A stretch of 31,924 nucleotides of DNA from JBBRNH01 sp038230415 (GCA_038230415.1 JBBRNH010000071.1:1-31924), one strand, 5' to 3'; positions 8,683 to 16,855 are shown, numbered from the stretch's first letter. Translations and numbers: made by a program. The notes: a model not told the origin generated them from the letters alone.

Positions 8683-8896
8683 TAATCAGTTGGTCGAGCG
8701 ATTTCAGTTTGATTTTTCCTTGCTGATGCAGTTCAACTTCGTTCAGGGCTTCTTTCAGGCCGTCAATCCATTCACGCTCTTCGGGCGTAAAGCTTGGTTT
8801 GTCGGCTTGTTTGGGTTCGGCTTTGAAGTTCAAATTCCTGACCAATTCCATGAAAAAATCAAGTTTGTTATCCGGTAATTGTACGATAACCTCCAT
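8666..8896 (-). CDS. Antitoxin-like protein partnered with the RelE/ParE toxin
   Basis: Small acidic protein of 76 residues. The N-terminus (MEVIVQLPDNKLDFFMELVRNLNF) is followed by a helical acidic region (FTPEEREWIDGLKEALNEVE), typical of short antitoxins encoded just before RelE/ParE toxins. The ATG at 8896 is chosen over an in-frame GTG at 8935 because the latter would overlap the previous gene. No separate DNA-binding domain is obvious. The assignment rests mainly on size, order and the 17-base overlap with the toxin. Confidence 0.65.
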   Translation of the reverse strand: MEVIVQLPDNKLDFFMELVRNLNFKAEPKQADKPSFTPEEREWIDGLKEALNEVELHQQGKIKLKSLDQLINELQD

Positions 8897-8931
8897 CGTT
8901 TTGTTGGTTTTGTATAGATAAAAATAACCAA

Positions 8932-9375
8932 TCACTTTTTCCGAAACTGGTAAGCCAGCCCTAAGTGCGAATAAAAAACCCCGCTTTTGAAGTTGGCCTT
9001 TGAATAGGGCGACAGTTCAAAAGCGGCCCGCAAACCGGGGATATACGGCACCGCCACCCGAACGCCGACGTGCAGCGCGTAGCCTTCCAGAATTTTATCA
9101 TCAACCAGCGTATTCAGCGCATTGAACCGCACACTGGCCCCGACGTAATAATTGGCGTTCGGCGTTCTCCTGACGTTTATCATCGGGGCCAGGGTGGTGC
9201 TGAGTGAGCCGAAGAGCGTGTTGGTCTGCACCCGTGCATCGAGCCAGGCCAGCCGGTTGGGGTTGCTGCTAACGGCGATAAACTGGCTTCCTCCAAACGG
9301 ATAATAGGCCACCGAAGCCTGCCCAAAAGCCGCGCAAGACGCGAAGAGGCACCAGAAAACAAGGCTGAATTTCAT
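8932..9375 (-). CDS. Small exported beta-rich envelope protein
   Basis: Protein of 147 residues with a clear signal peptide ending near AAFGQA. The remainder alternates hydrophobic and polar residues (YYVGASVRFNAL, YALHVGVRVAVPYI, GVFYSHLGLAYQF) and ends in an aromatic strand plus RKK, suggesting a small beta-barrel or beta-sandwich. Its ATG overlaps the ffh stop (ATGA), so it is co-transcribed with ffh. No family is recognised. Confidence 0.6.
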   Translation of the reverse strand: MKFSLVFWCLFASCAAFGQASVAYYPFGGSQFIAVSSNPNRLAWLDARVQTNTLFGSLSTTLAPMINVRRTPNANYYVGASVRFNALNTLVDDKILEGYALHVGVRVAVPYIPGLRAAFELSPYSKANFKSGVFYSHLGLAYQFRKK

Positions 9376-10700
9376 CGTCGGGCTTTCATTTTGTTGCTCA
9401 CTGCGGGCTGGGCCTGCATCTGATTCATCTTCTTCATCATCTTTTTCATATCGTCGAACTGCTTAATGAGGTTGTTTACTTCCTGAACACTGGTGCCGCT
9501 ACCCGACGCAATCCGTTTCCGGCGATTGCTGTCTAACAATTCGGGTTTTTCGCGCTCTTTCGGGGTCATCGAGCCAATCATGGCCTCAATCGGCTTGAAC
9601 GAGTTATTGTCAATATCCAAGTCTTTCACAAACTGGTTCATACCCGGAATCATGCCCATCAAATCTTTGATGTTGCCCATCTTTTTGATTTGCTGCAACT
9701 GAGACTGAAAGTCATTGAAGTCGAACTGATTTTTCCGCATTCGGGCGTTGATGCGCTTGGAATCCTCATCGTCGAAGGCTTGCTGGGCGCGTTCTACGAG
9801 CGACACCACGTCGCCCATACCCAGGATCCGGCTTGCCATCCGGTCGGGGTAAAACACGTCGAGCGCGTCCATTTTCTCGCCCGTGCTGATAAACTTGATC
9901 GGCTTGTTTACCACCGTTCTGATCGAGAGGGCGGCCCCCCCGCGTGAGTCCCCGTCGAGTTTGGTCAGCACTACACCGTTAAAGTCGAGCCGGTCGTTAA
10001 AGGTCTTGGCCGTATTCACCGCGTCTTGCCCCGTCATCGAGTCCACCACAAACAGGGTTTCGGTGGGGTTCAGGGCGCGTTTCACGGCTTCGATTTCGGC
10101 CATCATCACCTCGTCCACGGCGAGTCGTCCGGCGGTGTCCACAATAACGATTTTCTTGCCCGTCCGTTTGGCCTGCGCCACGCCGTTCATGGCAATCTCG
10201 ACCGCGCTTTTGTTATCCGGCTCGGCATAGACCTCCACGCCCACCTGCTCGCCGAGGACTTTGAGCTGGTCAATGGCGGCAGGACGGTAAATATCACAGG
10301 CCACGAGCAACACGCCCCGGCCCTGTTTCTTGAGGTATGCCGCGAGTTTGCCGGAGAACGTGGTTTTACCCGACCCCTGCAAACCGGCAATCAGAATAAT
10401 GGCCGGGTCGCCTTTGGTGTTCAGTGCCTGCACCTCCCCGCCCATGAGTTCGGCGAGTTCTTCCTGCACAATTTTGACGAAGAGTTGGCCCGGCTCAACG
10501 GCAATCAGCACCTTCCGGTCGAGGGCTTTTTGCTTTACGCGGTCGGTTACTTCTTTGGCAACTTTGTAGTTTACGTCGGCATCGGTCAAGGCCCGGCGCA
10601 CCTCTTTTACGGTGGCGGCTACGTTGATTTCGGTAATCCGGCCTTTACCTTTGAGGGTTTTAAAGGCCGTGTTTAGTCTGTCTTGTAAGTTCTCGAACAT
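9372..10700 (-). CDS. ffh: Signal recognition particle protein Ffh
   Basis: GTPase of the bacterial signal recognition particle, which binds 4.5S RNA and signal peptides of nascent membrane proteins and delivers them to FtsY. The 442-residue length is normal. The N domain is followed by GLQGSGKTT at 106-114 (G1), VDTAGR (G3), TKLDGDSRGG (G4 region) and a Met-rich M domain with KMGNIKDLMGMIPG, ending in KKMMKKMNQMQ. The gene begins only 5 bases after the DUF5615 stop and overlaps the following envelope gene, placing an essential gene inside a run of accessory genes. Identification is firm. Confidence 0.97.
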   Translation of the reverse strand: MFENLQDRLNTAFKTLKGKGRITEINVAATVKEVRRALTDADVNYKVAKEVTDRVKQKALDRKVLIAVEPGQLFVKIVQEELAELMGGEVQALNTKGDPAIILIAGLQGSGKTTFSGKLAAYLKKQGRGVLLVACDIYRPAAIDQLKVLGEQVGVEVYAEPDNKSAVEIAMNGVAQAKRTGKKIVIVDTAGRLAVDEVMMAEIEAVKRALNPTETLFVVDSMTGQDAVNTAKTFNDRLDFNGVVLTKLDGDSRGGAALSIRTVVNKPIKFISTGEKMDALDVFYPDRMASRILGMGDVVSLVERAQQAFDDEDSKRINARMRKNQFDFNDFQSQLQQIKKMGNIKDLMGMIPGMNQFVKDLDIDNNSFKPIEAMIGSMTPKEREKPELLDSNRRKRIASGSGTSVQEVNNLIKQFDDMKKMMKKMNQMQAQPAVSNKMKARR

Positions 10701-10705
10701 GGTAC

Positions 10706-11071
10706 TTAACTACGTTTAATTTTTTTACCTGTGCTTACTCCGGGGATACTGATGTACCGAAGTTCATTGACAGGTTTAGGTTCATTGATCAGCGTGTTGC
10801 GAATCTCGTCAAAAAAAGGCACAAGGGTTGAATAGCTATTATCGGGCGCATCAATAACCCAGAGTGCTGCCGCTAATTGACTGAGATTCTGCTGAAATGG
10901 GATGTTTTTGTCTGCTGTCAGGAATATATCAAACTCGTATTCATCCAATAGTTTCATCAGTTCACCATTCTTTTTGCCCAGCCATCCCATATCCCGAATA
11001 GATTTAACCTCGAAATAGGGTAGCAAAGACGCGAGCCGCCAATCGAGGTTTTCGTCAAGCAACAGGCGCAT
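10706..11071 (-). CDS. DUF5615 PIN-like protein (putative toxin)
   Basis: Protein of 121 residues with the DUF5615/Mut7-C-like signature: LLLDENLDWRLASLLP at the N-terminus (acidic pair D6-E7), WLGKKNGELMKLLDEYEFDIFLTADKNIPFQQNL in the middle (T-x-D) and ALWVIDAPDNSY. The family is PIN-related and usually sits next to a DUF433 protein, as here. The upstream DUF433 gene overlaps it by 17 bases. RNase activity is inferred from the PIN-like fold and is not shown. Confidence 0.78.
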   Translation of the reverse strand: MRLLLDENLDWRLASLLPYFEVKSIRDMGWLGKKNGELMKLLDEYEFDIFLTADKNIPFQQNLSQLAAALWVIDAPDNSYSTLVPFFDEIRNTLINEPKPVNELRYISIPGVSTGKKIKRS

Positions 11072-11291
11072 TATTCTTTTTCAATTTGACAGGCTTAGTA
11101 GCACGTTTCGCGGCTAAGTCCAATACGTCTTCGACCATCTCACGGCTGATATGCGGAAAACCGATTAAAAACTCCTGCACTGAATCATACTTAATGTAGT
11201 CGAAAAGTGTCTGAATAGGAACCCTTGTTCCTTTAAATACGGGAGTTCCACCTAAAATTTCCGAATCACTGCTAATTATACCAGCTTTCAT
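11055..11291 (-). CDS. DUF433 protein (putative antitoxin)
   Basis: Protein of 78 residues with the DUF433 signature SDSEILGGTPVFKGTRVPIQTLFDYI and a winged-helix-like IGFPHISREMVEDVLDLAAKRA. DUF433 proteins are the usual partners of DUF5615 proteins and resemble the DNA-binding side of VapBC-like pairs. The start is ATG 11291; an exact TATCTTTG box at 11314-11307 sits 15 bases upstream, excluding the longer reading frame. It is the first gene of the six-gene minus-strand run that includes ffh. Confidence 0.78.
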   Translation of the reverse strand: MKAGIISSDSEILGGTPVFKGTRVPIQTLFDYIKYDSVQEFLIGFPHISREMVEDVLDLAAKRATKPVKLKKNNAPVA

Positions 11292-11306
11292 TGTTTTATT
11301 TTTTTG

Positions 11307-11314
11307 CAAAGATA
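11307..11314 (-). promoter_or_regulatory. Bacteroidota -7 box for the DUF433/DUF5615/ffh run
   Basis: The minus strand reads TATCTTTG, an exact match to TAnnTTTG, ending 15 bases before the DUF433 ATG. It lies in the 33-base divergent space with the plus-strand membrane gene at 11325, so a regulator bound here would touch both directions. No well-spaced -33 element is evident. Confidence 0.6.
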
Positions 11315-11324
11315 ACACGTTAAT

Positions 11325-12335
11325 GTGCTACAACTCTCGCCCCTGAACCGGCGTTCAACCGCTTTCGTTGAGGTTTATCTGCTACTCCTGATCGGTATGA
11401 TTGCCGTCACGCGCTCACCGGCCTTTTCGGTTCGGCCCGTGCTGCTTGGCGGGGCCATTCTGTTTGATTTGATTACCTGGCCGACACTGCTTTTCTACGG
11501 GTTGATTGCACGGTCAGCAAAATTACCGATCATTCGCCTGGCCGTAGCCGTACTTGTTTTTGCCCGAATCGCGCTGTTTATCCTGCCTCCGACTGCCCGG
11601 CCATTCAGCATCAACTTGCCCGTGCTTCTGGCCGTTTTGGAAGGAGTTACCATCACGTTTGCCATCCTGCGGGTTCGGGCTATACAACTGAAATACCGGG
11701 AGTTACGCCGGGTTCATGATGCCACAACTGCCTTAACCGGCAGTTTAGAAGCGGTTCTTGGCTCCTCGGTGTCGGCCCTGATTTTGTCGGAATGGCAAAC
11801 GTTTCGCTGGGGTTTACTGGGCTGGTGGCGCGTTGAACCCGCAGCCCCCGGCCAACAAATCCTCACCACGCACCGGCAATCGGGGGAGGTGGCAATGGGG
11901 GTAGCGTTATTGGTTGTGGGCCTGATCGAAGGCGTAGCTGTTCATCTGCTTTTAGCCCGATGGAGCCCATCAGCAGCGGTTTGGGTATCGGTGTTTTCGG
12001 CTTACGGGATGCTGTTTTTGCTAGCCGATTTAGTGGCCTCCTGCCAACGCCCGTCTTACGCAACCGACCACACAGTGCACCTGCGGTTGGGTATTCGCTG
12101 GCAGGTTGTCATCCCGAAAACACTGATTCTGCGCGTTTTACCAATTCAGGAAAAACCGGCAAAAGCTCCCGATTTGCTACGAGGAACGTTACTCGTCACA
12201 CCCAATACGCTCCTGATCTTGCAGGAACCCGTTGCGGCTTCGGGGCCTTACGGAATCCGGCGCAACGTTTCCCGAATTGCCCTGTTTCTGGACGATGGCG
12301 CTCCGATTCTGGAACGCCACCCCGGTCAAATCTGA
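11325..12335 (+). CDS. Unknown multi-pass membrane protein
   Basis: Protein of 336 residues with several hydrophobic spans (FVEVYLLLLIGMIAV, PVLLGGAILFDLITWPTLLFYGLI, LAVAVLVFARIALFIL, VAMGVALLVVGLIEGVAVHLLL, AVWVSVFSAYGMLFLLADLVA) and a C-terminal soluble tail of about 80 residues with a beta-rich look. No family is recognised. The start is GTG 11325, which leaves only 33 bases to the divergent DUF433 gene and may be too early. It precedes murE by 129 bases on the same strand. A role in the cell envelope is suggested only by that position. Confidence 0.6.
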   Translation: MLQLSPLNRRSTAFVEVYLLLLIGMIAVTRSPAFSVRPVLLGGAILFDLITWPTLLFYGLIARSAKLPIIRLAVAVLVFARIALFILPPTARPFSINLPVLLAVLEGVTITFAILRVRAIQLKYRELRRVHDATTALTGSLEAVLGSSVSALILSEWQTFRWGLLGWWRVEPAAPGQQILTTHRQSGEVAMGVALLVVGLIEGVAVHLLLARWSPSAAVWVSVFSAYGMLFLLADLVASCQRPSYATDHTVHLRLGIRWQVVIPKTLILRVLPIQEKPAKAPDLLRGTLLVTPNTLLILQEPVAASGPYGIRRNVSRIALFLDDGAPILERHPGQI

Positions 12336-12464
12336 GCGATGACGCGTGATTTGCCGAGGGTTGCCGGTGTCGCTCTCCGTAAAATAACATTCGCCAAATT
12401 CCGCTTAACTTATTGGAGTACTGCACTCCGGGCTTAAAATTGCCGGAGAATTAGCAATCAACGG

Positions 12465-13945
12465 ATGACTTCGCTCCAAACCCTCCTCCACCATATCCCG
12501 ACGATAGCCATCATCGGCGATGAAAACACGCCAATCACCAGTCTCACGATGGATTCGCGCCGGGCCGGGCCGGGCAGTTTGTTTGTGGCCCTGCCGGGAA
12601 CCGTGACTGACGGGCATCGTTTTATCCCGAAAGCCATTGAACAGGGCGCAACAGCCATTCTGTGCCAAACCCGCCCCACCGAACGTACCGATGGCGTAAC
12701 CTACATTCAGGTTGACGATTCGGCGCGGGCGTTGGGCTTCGTAGCGGCCAATTTTTATGGGCAACCGTCCCGCAAACTGCACCTTGTGGGCGTGACCGGC
12801 ACAAACGGCAAAACCTCCGTTGCCACCTTGCTATTCCGGCTGTTTCGGGCGTTGGGCTATCGGTGTGGCTTGCTCTCAACGGTACAGAATCAGATTGACG
12901 ATCAGGTACTTACGGCCACCCACACCACGCCCGATGCCATCACCACCAACCAATTGCTGACGCAGATGCTGGCGCAGGGCTGCACGCACGTGTTTATGGA
13001 AGTAAGCTCACACGCGGTGGTGCAGGAACGCATTGCCGGGCTGCATTTTGCCGGGGGGATTTTCACGAACATCACCCACGACCACCTCGATTTTCACCTT
13101 ACATTCGATAACTACATCAAGGCAAAAAAGGATTTTTCGACCAACTGCCCGCCACCGCGTTTGCCCTGACCAACGCCGACGACAAACGCGGCCTCGTGAT
13201 GCTGCAAAACACGGCGGCCCGGCGCGAGAGCTATTCGCTGCAAACGCTCTGCACATTTAAGGGTAAGGTGCTGACCGACAGCCTGTTTGGGATGCAGATG
13301 GCCGTTGATGAGCGCGAGGTTTGGTTCAAACTCATCGGGCGGTTCAATGCCTACAACCTGCTGGCCGTGTATGGTGCCGCCGTGCTGCTGGGCGAATCGC
13401 CGGATGACGTACTGACCCAACTATCGGCCTTAGACCCACCGCCGGGCCGGTTTGAACAGGTCATTTCTGAAAACCAGATTGTGGGAATCGTGGATTACGC
13501 CCACACGCCCGACGCGCTCGAAAACGTGCTGGAAACCATCGCCGAACTCCGCGCCGACAGCGGCCAAACCATTCAGCCCCAGATTATTACGGTGGTTGGC
13601 TGCGGGGGCAACCGCGACACTACCAAACGCCCCGAAATGGCCGCTATCGCCTGCCGCTTTAGCGACCGGGTGATTCTGACCGCCGATAACCCGCGCTACG
13701 AAGACCCGTCGGACATTCTGGCTCAGATGCAGGCCGGGGTTCCGGTGGCCGATGCCCGACGGGTGCAGACAGTTGCCGACCGGCGCGAAGCCATCCGAAC
13801 GGCGGTGGCCTTAGCCCGTCCGCACGATATTGTACTGGTGGCGGGCAAGGGCCACGAAACGTATCAGGATATTGCGGGCATAAAACACGATTTTGACGAC
13901 CGGGCCGTGCTGCGCGAAGCCTTTGCAACCGCCGGAAAACCGTAA
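12465..13945 (+). CDS. murE: MurE Mur ligase, interrupted by one frameshift
   Basis: UDP-N-acetylmuramoyl-L-Ala-D-Glu:meso-diaminopimelate ligase, cytoplasmic peptidoglycan precursor synthesis. The first part (12465-13169) has LTMDSRRAGPGSLFVAL, the ATP loop GVTGTNGKTS, TTPDA and EVSSHAVVQERI. The second part (from about 13140 in another frame, to 13945) continues with LPATAFALTNADDKRG, IVDYAHTPDALENVLE, VVGCGGNRDTTKRPEMA and ADNPRYEDP; DNPR is the diaminopimelate-binding signature. The two parts join if one base is gained near 13124-13137, giving about 493 residues, normal for MurE. The likeliest cause is one T lost from the T5 run at 13133-13137. A correctly phased A-AAA-AAG heptamer at 13124-13130 also allows -1 ribosomal slippage. 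The neighbour downstream is mraY. Confidence 0.85.
13124..13191 (+). other. murE frameshift site with slippery heptamer and downstream stem
   Basis: A-AAA-AAG (13124-13130) lies in the phase needed for -1 slippage (GCA AAA AAG). A T5 run at 13133-13137 follows. A perfect 9-bp stem CCGCGTTTG/CAAACGCGG pairs 13155-13163 with 13183-13191, spanning the zero-frame TGA at 13167. The 24-base spacer between heptamer and stem is longer than the 5-9 bases usual for programmed frameshifting, so a lost T in the base call remains the simpler reading. Confidence 0.5.
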
Positions 13946-13950
13946 TTTTG
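13922..13950 (+). promoter_or_regulatory. Candidate mraY promoter within the murE 3' end
   Basis: TTTG at 13922-13925 and TAATTTTG at 13943-13950 match the Bacteroidota -33 and -7 elements with a 17-base spacer. The -7 box overlaps the murE stop codon, and the mraY ATG follows 31 bases later. This would allow mraY transcription independent of murE. Confidence 0.55.
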
Positions 13951-13981
13951 GGCCAAACACAATCGTTCACGTCTCCCACTC

Positions 13982-15193
13982 ATGCTCTATTATTTCTTCT
14001 CGTTTCTTGACCGCGAATTTGACTTCCCCGGCGCGGGCGTTTTTCAGTACATCTCGTTTCGGGCGTTAGGCACGGTGGTTACGTCACTGCTGATTGGGGC
14101 CATTTTTGGTCGGCGGATTATTGATTTTCTGCGGAAACAGCAAGTCGGCGAAACCATCCGAAACCTCGGCTTAGAAGGCCAAATGCAGAAACAGGGAACC
14201 CCCACCATGGGCGGGTTTATCATCTTGGCCGCGCTGCTGATTCCGGTGTTGTTGTTCGCCAAAATCGCCAACGTTTATATCGTCTTGCTGTTTGTGTCGG
14301 CCATCTGGACGGGCCTGATCGGGTTTATTGACGATTACATCAAGAAATTCCGGAAGAACAAAGAAGGGCTGAAGGGTATTTTTAAAGTTATCGGTCAGGT
14401 GGGGCTGGGCGTGATTGTGGGCGTAACGCTGTCGTTCAACGAACACGTCAAAATCCGGGTTTTCGACAAGCCGCTCGTGAGTTCAAATCTCGGTCAGATT
14501 TCGGTGTATCACGACGTAAAATCAACCCTGACGACGTTGCCGTTTCTGAAAAACAACGAGTTCGATTACAGTTCGCTGCTGTTTGGTCTCTTGCCTGACC
14601 AATACACCTGGATTGCTTACACGCTGGTTTGTATTTTCATCATCACGGCGGTCTCCAACGGGGCCAACATCACCGATGGCATTGACGGGCTGGCGGCTGG
14701 AACCTCGGTTATTATTGCCCTCACGCTGGGTGTGCTGGCTTATCTGTCGGGCAACGCCCGGTTTTCGGAATACCTCAACATTATGTACATCCCGAATTCG
14801 GGCGAGCTGGTGATTTTTTGCGCGGCCTTTGTGGGGGCCTGCGTGGGGTTTTTATGGTATAATTCATACCCGGCGCAAGTATTCATGGGCGACACCGGGA
14901 GCCTGATGCTCGGCGGGGTGATTGCGGTGTTGTCGCTGGCAATCCGAAAAGAACTGCTGATTCCGGTGATGTGCGGGATTTTCCTGGTCGAAAATCTGTC
15001 CGTAATTATGCAGGTAAGCTGGTTTAAATACACCAAAAAAAAATACGGCGAGGGCCGCCGTATTTTCCTGATGTCGCCGTTGCATCACCACTTTCAGAAG
15101 AAGGGCTACCACGAGGCCAAAATTGTGACGCGCTTCTGGATTATCGGTATCATTCTGGCCGTGCTGACGCTGGCAACGCTGAAACTGCGGTAG
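13982..15193 (+). CDS. mraY: MraY phospho-MurNAc-pentapeptide translocase
   Basis: Integral membrane enzyme that transfers phospho-MurNAc-pentapeptide to undecaprenyl phosphate, making lipid I. It has 403 residues and ten or so membrane spans. Conserved sites are TPTMGGFI, GFIDDYIKKFRKNKEGLKG, NITDGIDGLAAG, FMGDTGSLMLGG and MSPLHHHFQKKGYHE. It follows murE by 36 bases, as in the canonical division and cell wall cluster, but the usual next genes (murD, ftsW, murG) are absent: convergent genes begin right after a terminator. Confidence 0.97.
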   Translation: MLYYFFSFLDREFDFPGAGVFQYISFRALGTVVTSLLIGAIFGRRIIDFLRKQQVGETIRNLGLEGQMQKQGTPTMGGFIILAALLIPVLLFAKIANVYIVLLFVSAIWTGLIGFIDDYIKKFRKNKEGLKGIFKVIGQVGLGVIVGVTLSFNEHVKIRVFDKPLVSSNLGQISVYHDVKSTLTTLPFLKNNEFDYSSLLFGLLPDQYTWIAYTLVCIFIITAVSNGANITDGIDGLAAGTSVIIALTLGVLAYLSGNARFSEYLNIMYIPNSGELVIFCAAFVGACVGFLWYNSYPAQVFMGDTGSLMLGGVIAVLSLAIRKELLIPVMCGIFLVENLSVIMQVSWFKYTKKKYGEGRRIFLMSPLHHHFQKKGYHEAKIVTRFWIIGIILAVLTLATLKLR

Positions 15194-15194
15194 G

Positions 15195-15303
15195 TGTCTG
15201 TCACCGCCCCCCGGCTATGACGTTCCAGCGATGATGCCATTTCGCTCTATGAATCAAATAAAACCAGTTTGCCACCGCCACAGCCTGGGGGCGGTGGCAA
15301 ACT
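15195..15303. repeat. Dispersed intergenic repeat, copy C
   Basis: The left part (CACCGCC then GGCTATG then CGTTCCAG, from 15202) and the right part (CACAGCCTG then GGCGGTGG then CAA, to 15302) resemble in order and orientation the two tandem units at 30811-30981. The middle is diverged and about 20 bases longer. The similarity was found by eye; its boundaries are approximate. Confidence 0.5.
15266..15303. terminator. Bidirectional hairpin between mraY and the lipoprotein gene
   Basis: GTTTGCCACCGCC (15267-15279) pairs perfectly with GGCGGTGGCAAAC (15290-15302), and an extra A-T pair closes the base. It sits between convergent genes ending at 15193 and 15306. There is no strong T tract, so termination is inferred from position and stem strength. 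It forms the right arm of the dispersed repeat. Confidence 0.55.
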
Positions 15304-15305
15304 TA

Positions 15306-15674
15306 TTACCTCGGCCCCCGGCTGTGGCCGCCACCACCACCGCCATAATTCCCTCCTCCTCCGCCGTAACTCCGGCCACCGCCATTGTAGCCACCGCCAC
15401 CGCCATTGCCATTGCCATAATTGCCGTAAGACTGCCGCCCGCCCGAATAAGGCCGGACGTACACACGCGGGGCCGGGGCCACAATAATTGGCGGGCGACG
15501 GTAGCCGTAAAAGCCATTGTTATAACCGCCGTAGTAGGGCTGCCGGTAGCCGTAGCCATAGCGCGGGCCATAGCCATAACCTCCACCACTCCGCACGTAG
15601 GTAGGACCGCAACTTGCCAGGGTGAGCAATAGTGCCATCAGCACCAGTACGCCACTCATTTTTATCGCATTCAT
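15306..15674 (-). CDS. Glycine/tyrosine-rich lipoprotein
   Basis: Protein of 122 residues with a lipoprotein signal peptide: MNAIKMSGVLVLMALLLTLASCG, lipobox LASC with Cys22. The mature part is low complexity, YGYGPRYGYGYRQPYYGGY then RPPIIVAPAPRVYVRPY, ending in Gly-Ser-Tyr runs (NGGGGGYNGGGRSYGGG). Such proteins are usually surface-attached and disordered; no enzymatic motif is present. The 256 bases between it and the divergent gene at 15931 show no further gene. Confidence 0.7.
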   Translation of the reverse strand: MNAIKMSGVLVLMALLLTLASCGPTYVRSGGGYGYGPRYGYGYRQPYYGGYNNGFYGYRRPPIIVAPAPRVYVRPYSGGRQSYGNYGNGNGGGGGYNGGGRSYGGGGGNYGGGGGGHSRGPR

Positions 15675-15930
15675 AACTGTAGTTGATTTATGGTTGAACT
15701 CCTCTCGTCTGCACTGTGAATTAACGAAATTATACCGCCGATGGCGTTAGAATCCGGTTAAATCTGGCTGCTGTGTCCGGCTCTGCATTTTATCTTAGAC
15801 AATCTTACCCACCCGGCGTTTAATGATCCCGCAGCCGTACCGATTAAGGTTTCATTAAAACAAGGCGGGTCTTCGGTGCCGCATTTTTGCCGTTATTCGC
15901 ACCCGAAACAGTCCAACAACAGCCTGCGCC

Positions 15931-16809
15931 ATGCGATTGATTGCTCTTCTTTTCCTGTACACGCCGTGGCTCTGCGCCCAACCCGCCCACGACACCACGA
16001 CCACGAGTTACCCCCGAAAAACCGCCTTCCCCACCGATCATCTTTTTGCGCCAATCCTGCTTGACCCCCTCCAGGCCCAGACCTACGGAGCTGCGTTGCC
16101 GGTTTACAACACCGACGGTAGCCGCTATCCCGGCACCATTGTGCCGTTTGCGTTTGGCACCCAAAAACCATTTTTGCGGAAAGAACGCTGGTCGGGCCGG
16201 GTGGGGGTGGTTCGGGCGCGGGAGTGGGCGTTGGATGTGGCTTCGTTCACGCAGTTTGAGGTCTATTATGACGCAACACTCAAAAAACAGAAACGCCAGT
16301 TGGTCAACACCGATTACCGGGTGGGCATTTCCTATAACGTTCGGCGCGGGGCTGGCACGTGGCGGTTTCGGCTCTACCATATCTCATCGCACCTCGGCGA
16401 CGACTATATTATCCGCAATCAGATTCCGTATTACCTGCCCAACTCGGTCAATTACGAATTGATTGATGCCACATACAGCCGTCTGTTTACCAATGGCTTA
16501 CGGTTGTATGGCGGGGCCGGAATCGTGCCGCGTGACCCCGACGAGCGCAAGCCGATTAGCGGGCAACTCGGCTTTTTTTACCGAAACCCGACCCAACGAG
16601 CCGTGCGGTTTATTGGCGGGGTTGACGTAAAAGTATGGCAGCAGACCAATTTTCAGCCGGGTATCAAAGCCGGAGCCGGGTTTGAACTCGGTCGTGGCAA
16701 CCCGTTCACGCTCATCATCGAGGGCTATTCGGGGTTCCGGCCATACAGCCTGTATGAGTATCAAACCGTGAATTGGGTAGGCCTGGGGTTATATTTGAAT
16801 CCGTTTTGA
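15931..16809 (+). CDS. Outer-membrane protein, probable DUF1207 family
   Basis: Protein of 292 residues with a signal peptide (MRLIALLFLYTPWLCAQ). The mature sequence contains FPTDHLFAPILLDPLQAQTYGA, WRFRLYHISSHLGDDYI and repeated beta strands ending in VNWVGLGLYLNPF, a terminal aromatic residue as in outer-membrane barrels. The SSHLGD segment is what I recall of DUF1207 proteins; no biochemical role is known to me. It is preceded by a 256-base non-coding space and followed by the PD-(D/E)XK-like gene 62 bases later. Confidence 0.6.
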   Translation: MRLIALLFLYTPWLCAQPAHDTTTTSYPRKTAFPTDHLFAPILLDPLQAQTYGAALPVYNTDGSRYPGTIVPFAFGTQKPFLRKERWSGRVGVVRAREWALDVASFTQFEVYYDATLKKQKRQLVNTDYRVGISYNVRRGAGTWRFRLYHISSHLGDDYIIRNQIPYYLPNSVNYELIDATYSRLFTNGLRLYGGAGIVPRDPDERKPISGQLGFFYRNPTQRAVRFIGGVDVKVWQQTNFQPGIKAGAGFELGRGNPFTLIIEGYSGFRPYSLYEYQTVNWVGLGLYLNPF

Positions 16810-16847
16810 AACCCCAAACGCAGGCTGTTTTTGGGCAACGCAAGCCG

Positions 16848-16855
16848 TATCTTTA
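16848..16855 (+). promoter_or_regulatory. Near-consensus -7 box before the PD-(D/E)XK-like gene
   Basis: TATCTTTA differs from TAnnTTTG only in the last base and ends 16 bases before the ATG at 16872. A TTTG at 16830-16833 lies upstream with a short 14-base spacer. Support is weak. Confidence 0.35.

Noticed and set aside
10026..10676. 216-codon plus-strand frame opposite ffh
   Set aside because: It lies wholly inside ffh on the opposite strand and reflects the GC-rich third positions of a conserved gene; its composition is protein-unlike.
12411..12432. Short palindrome GGAGT/ACTCC upstream of murE as an operator
   Set aside because: Five-base arms are expected by chance and no regulator binding site of this type is known to me.
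15306..15674. Repeat array or CRISPR-like structure in the Gly/Tyr-rich region
   Set aside because: The short GGN repeats come from glycine codons in one reading frame; spacers and exact repeats are absent.
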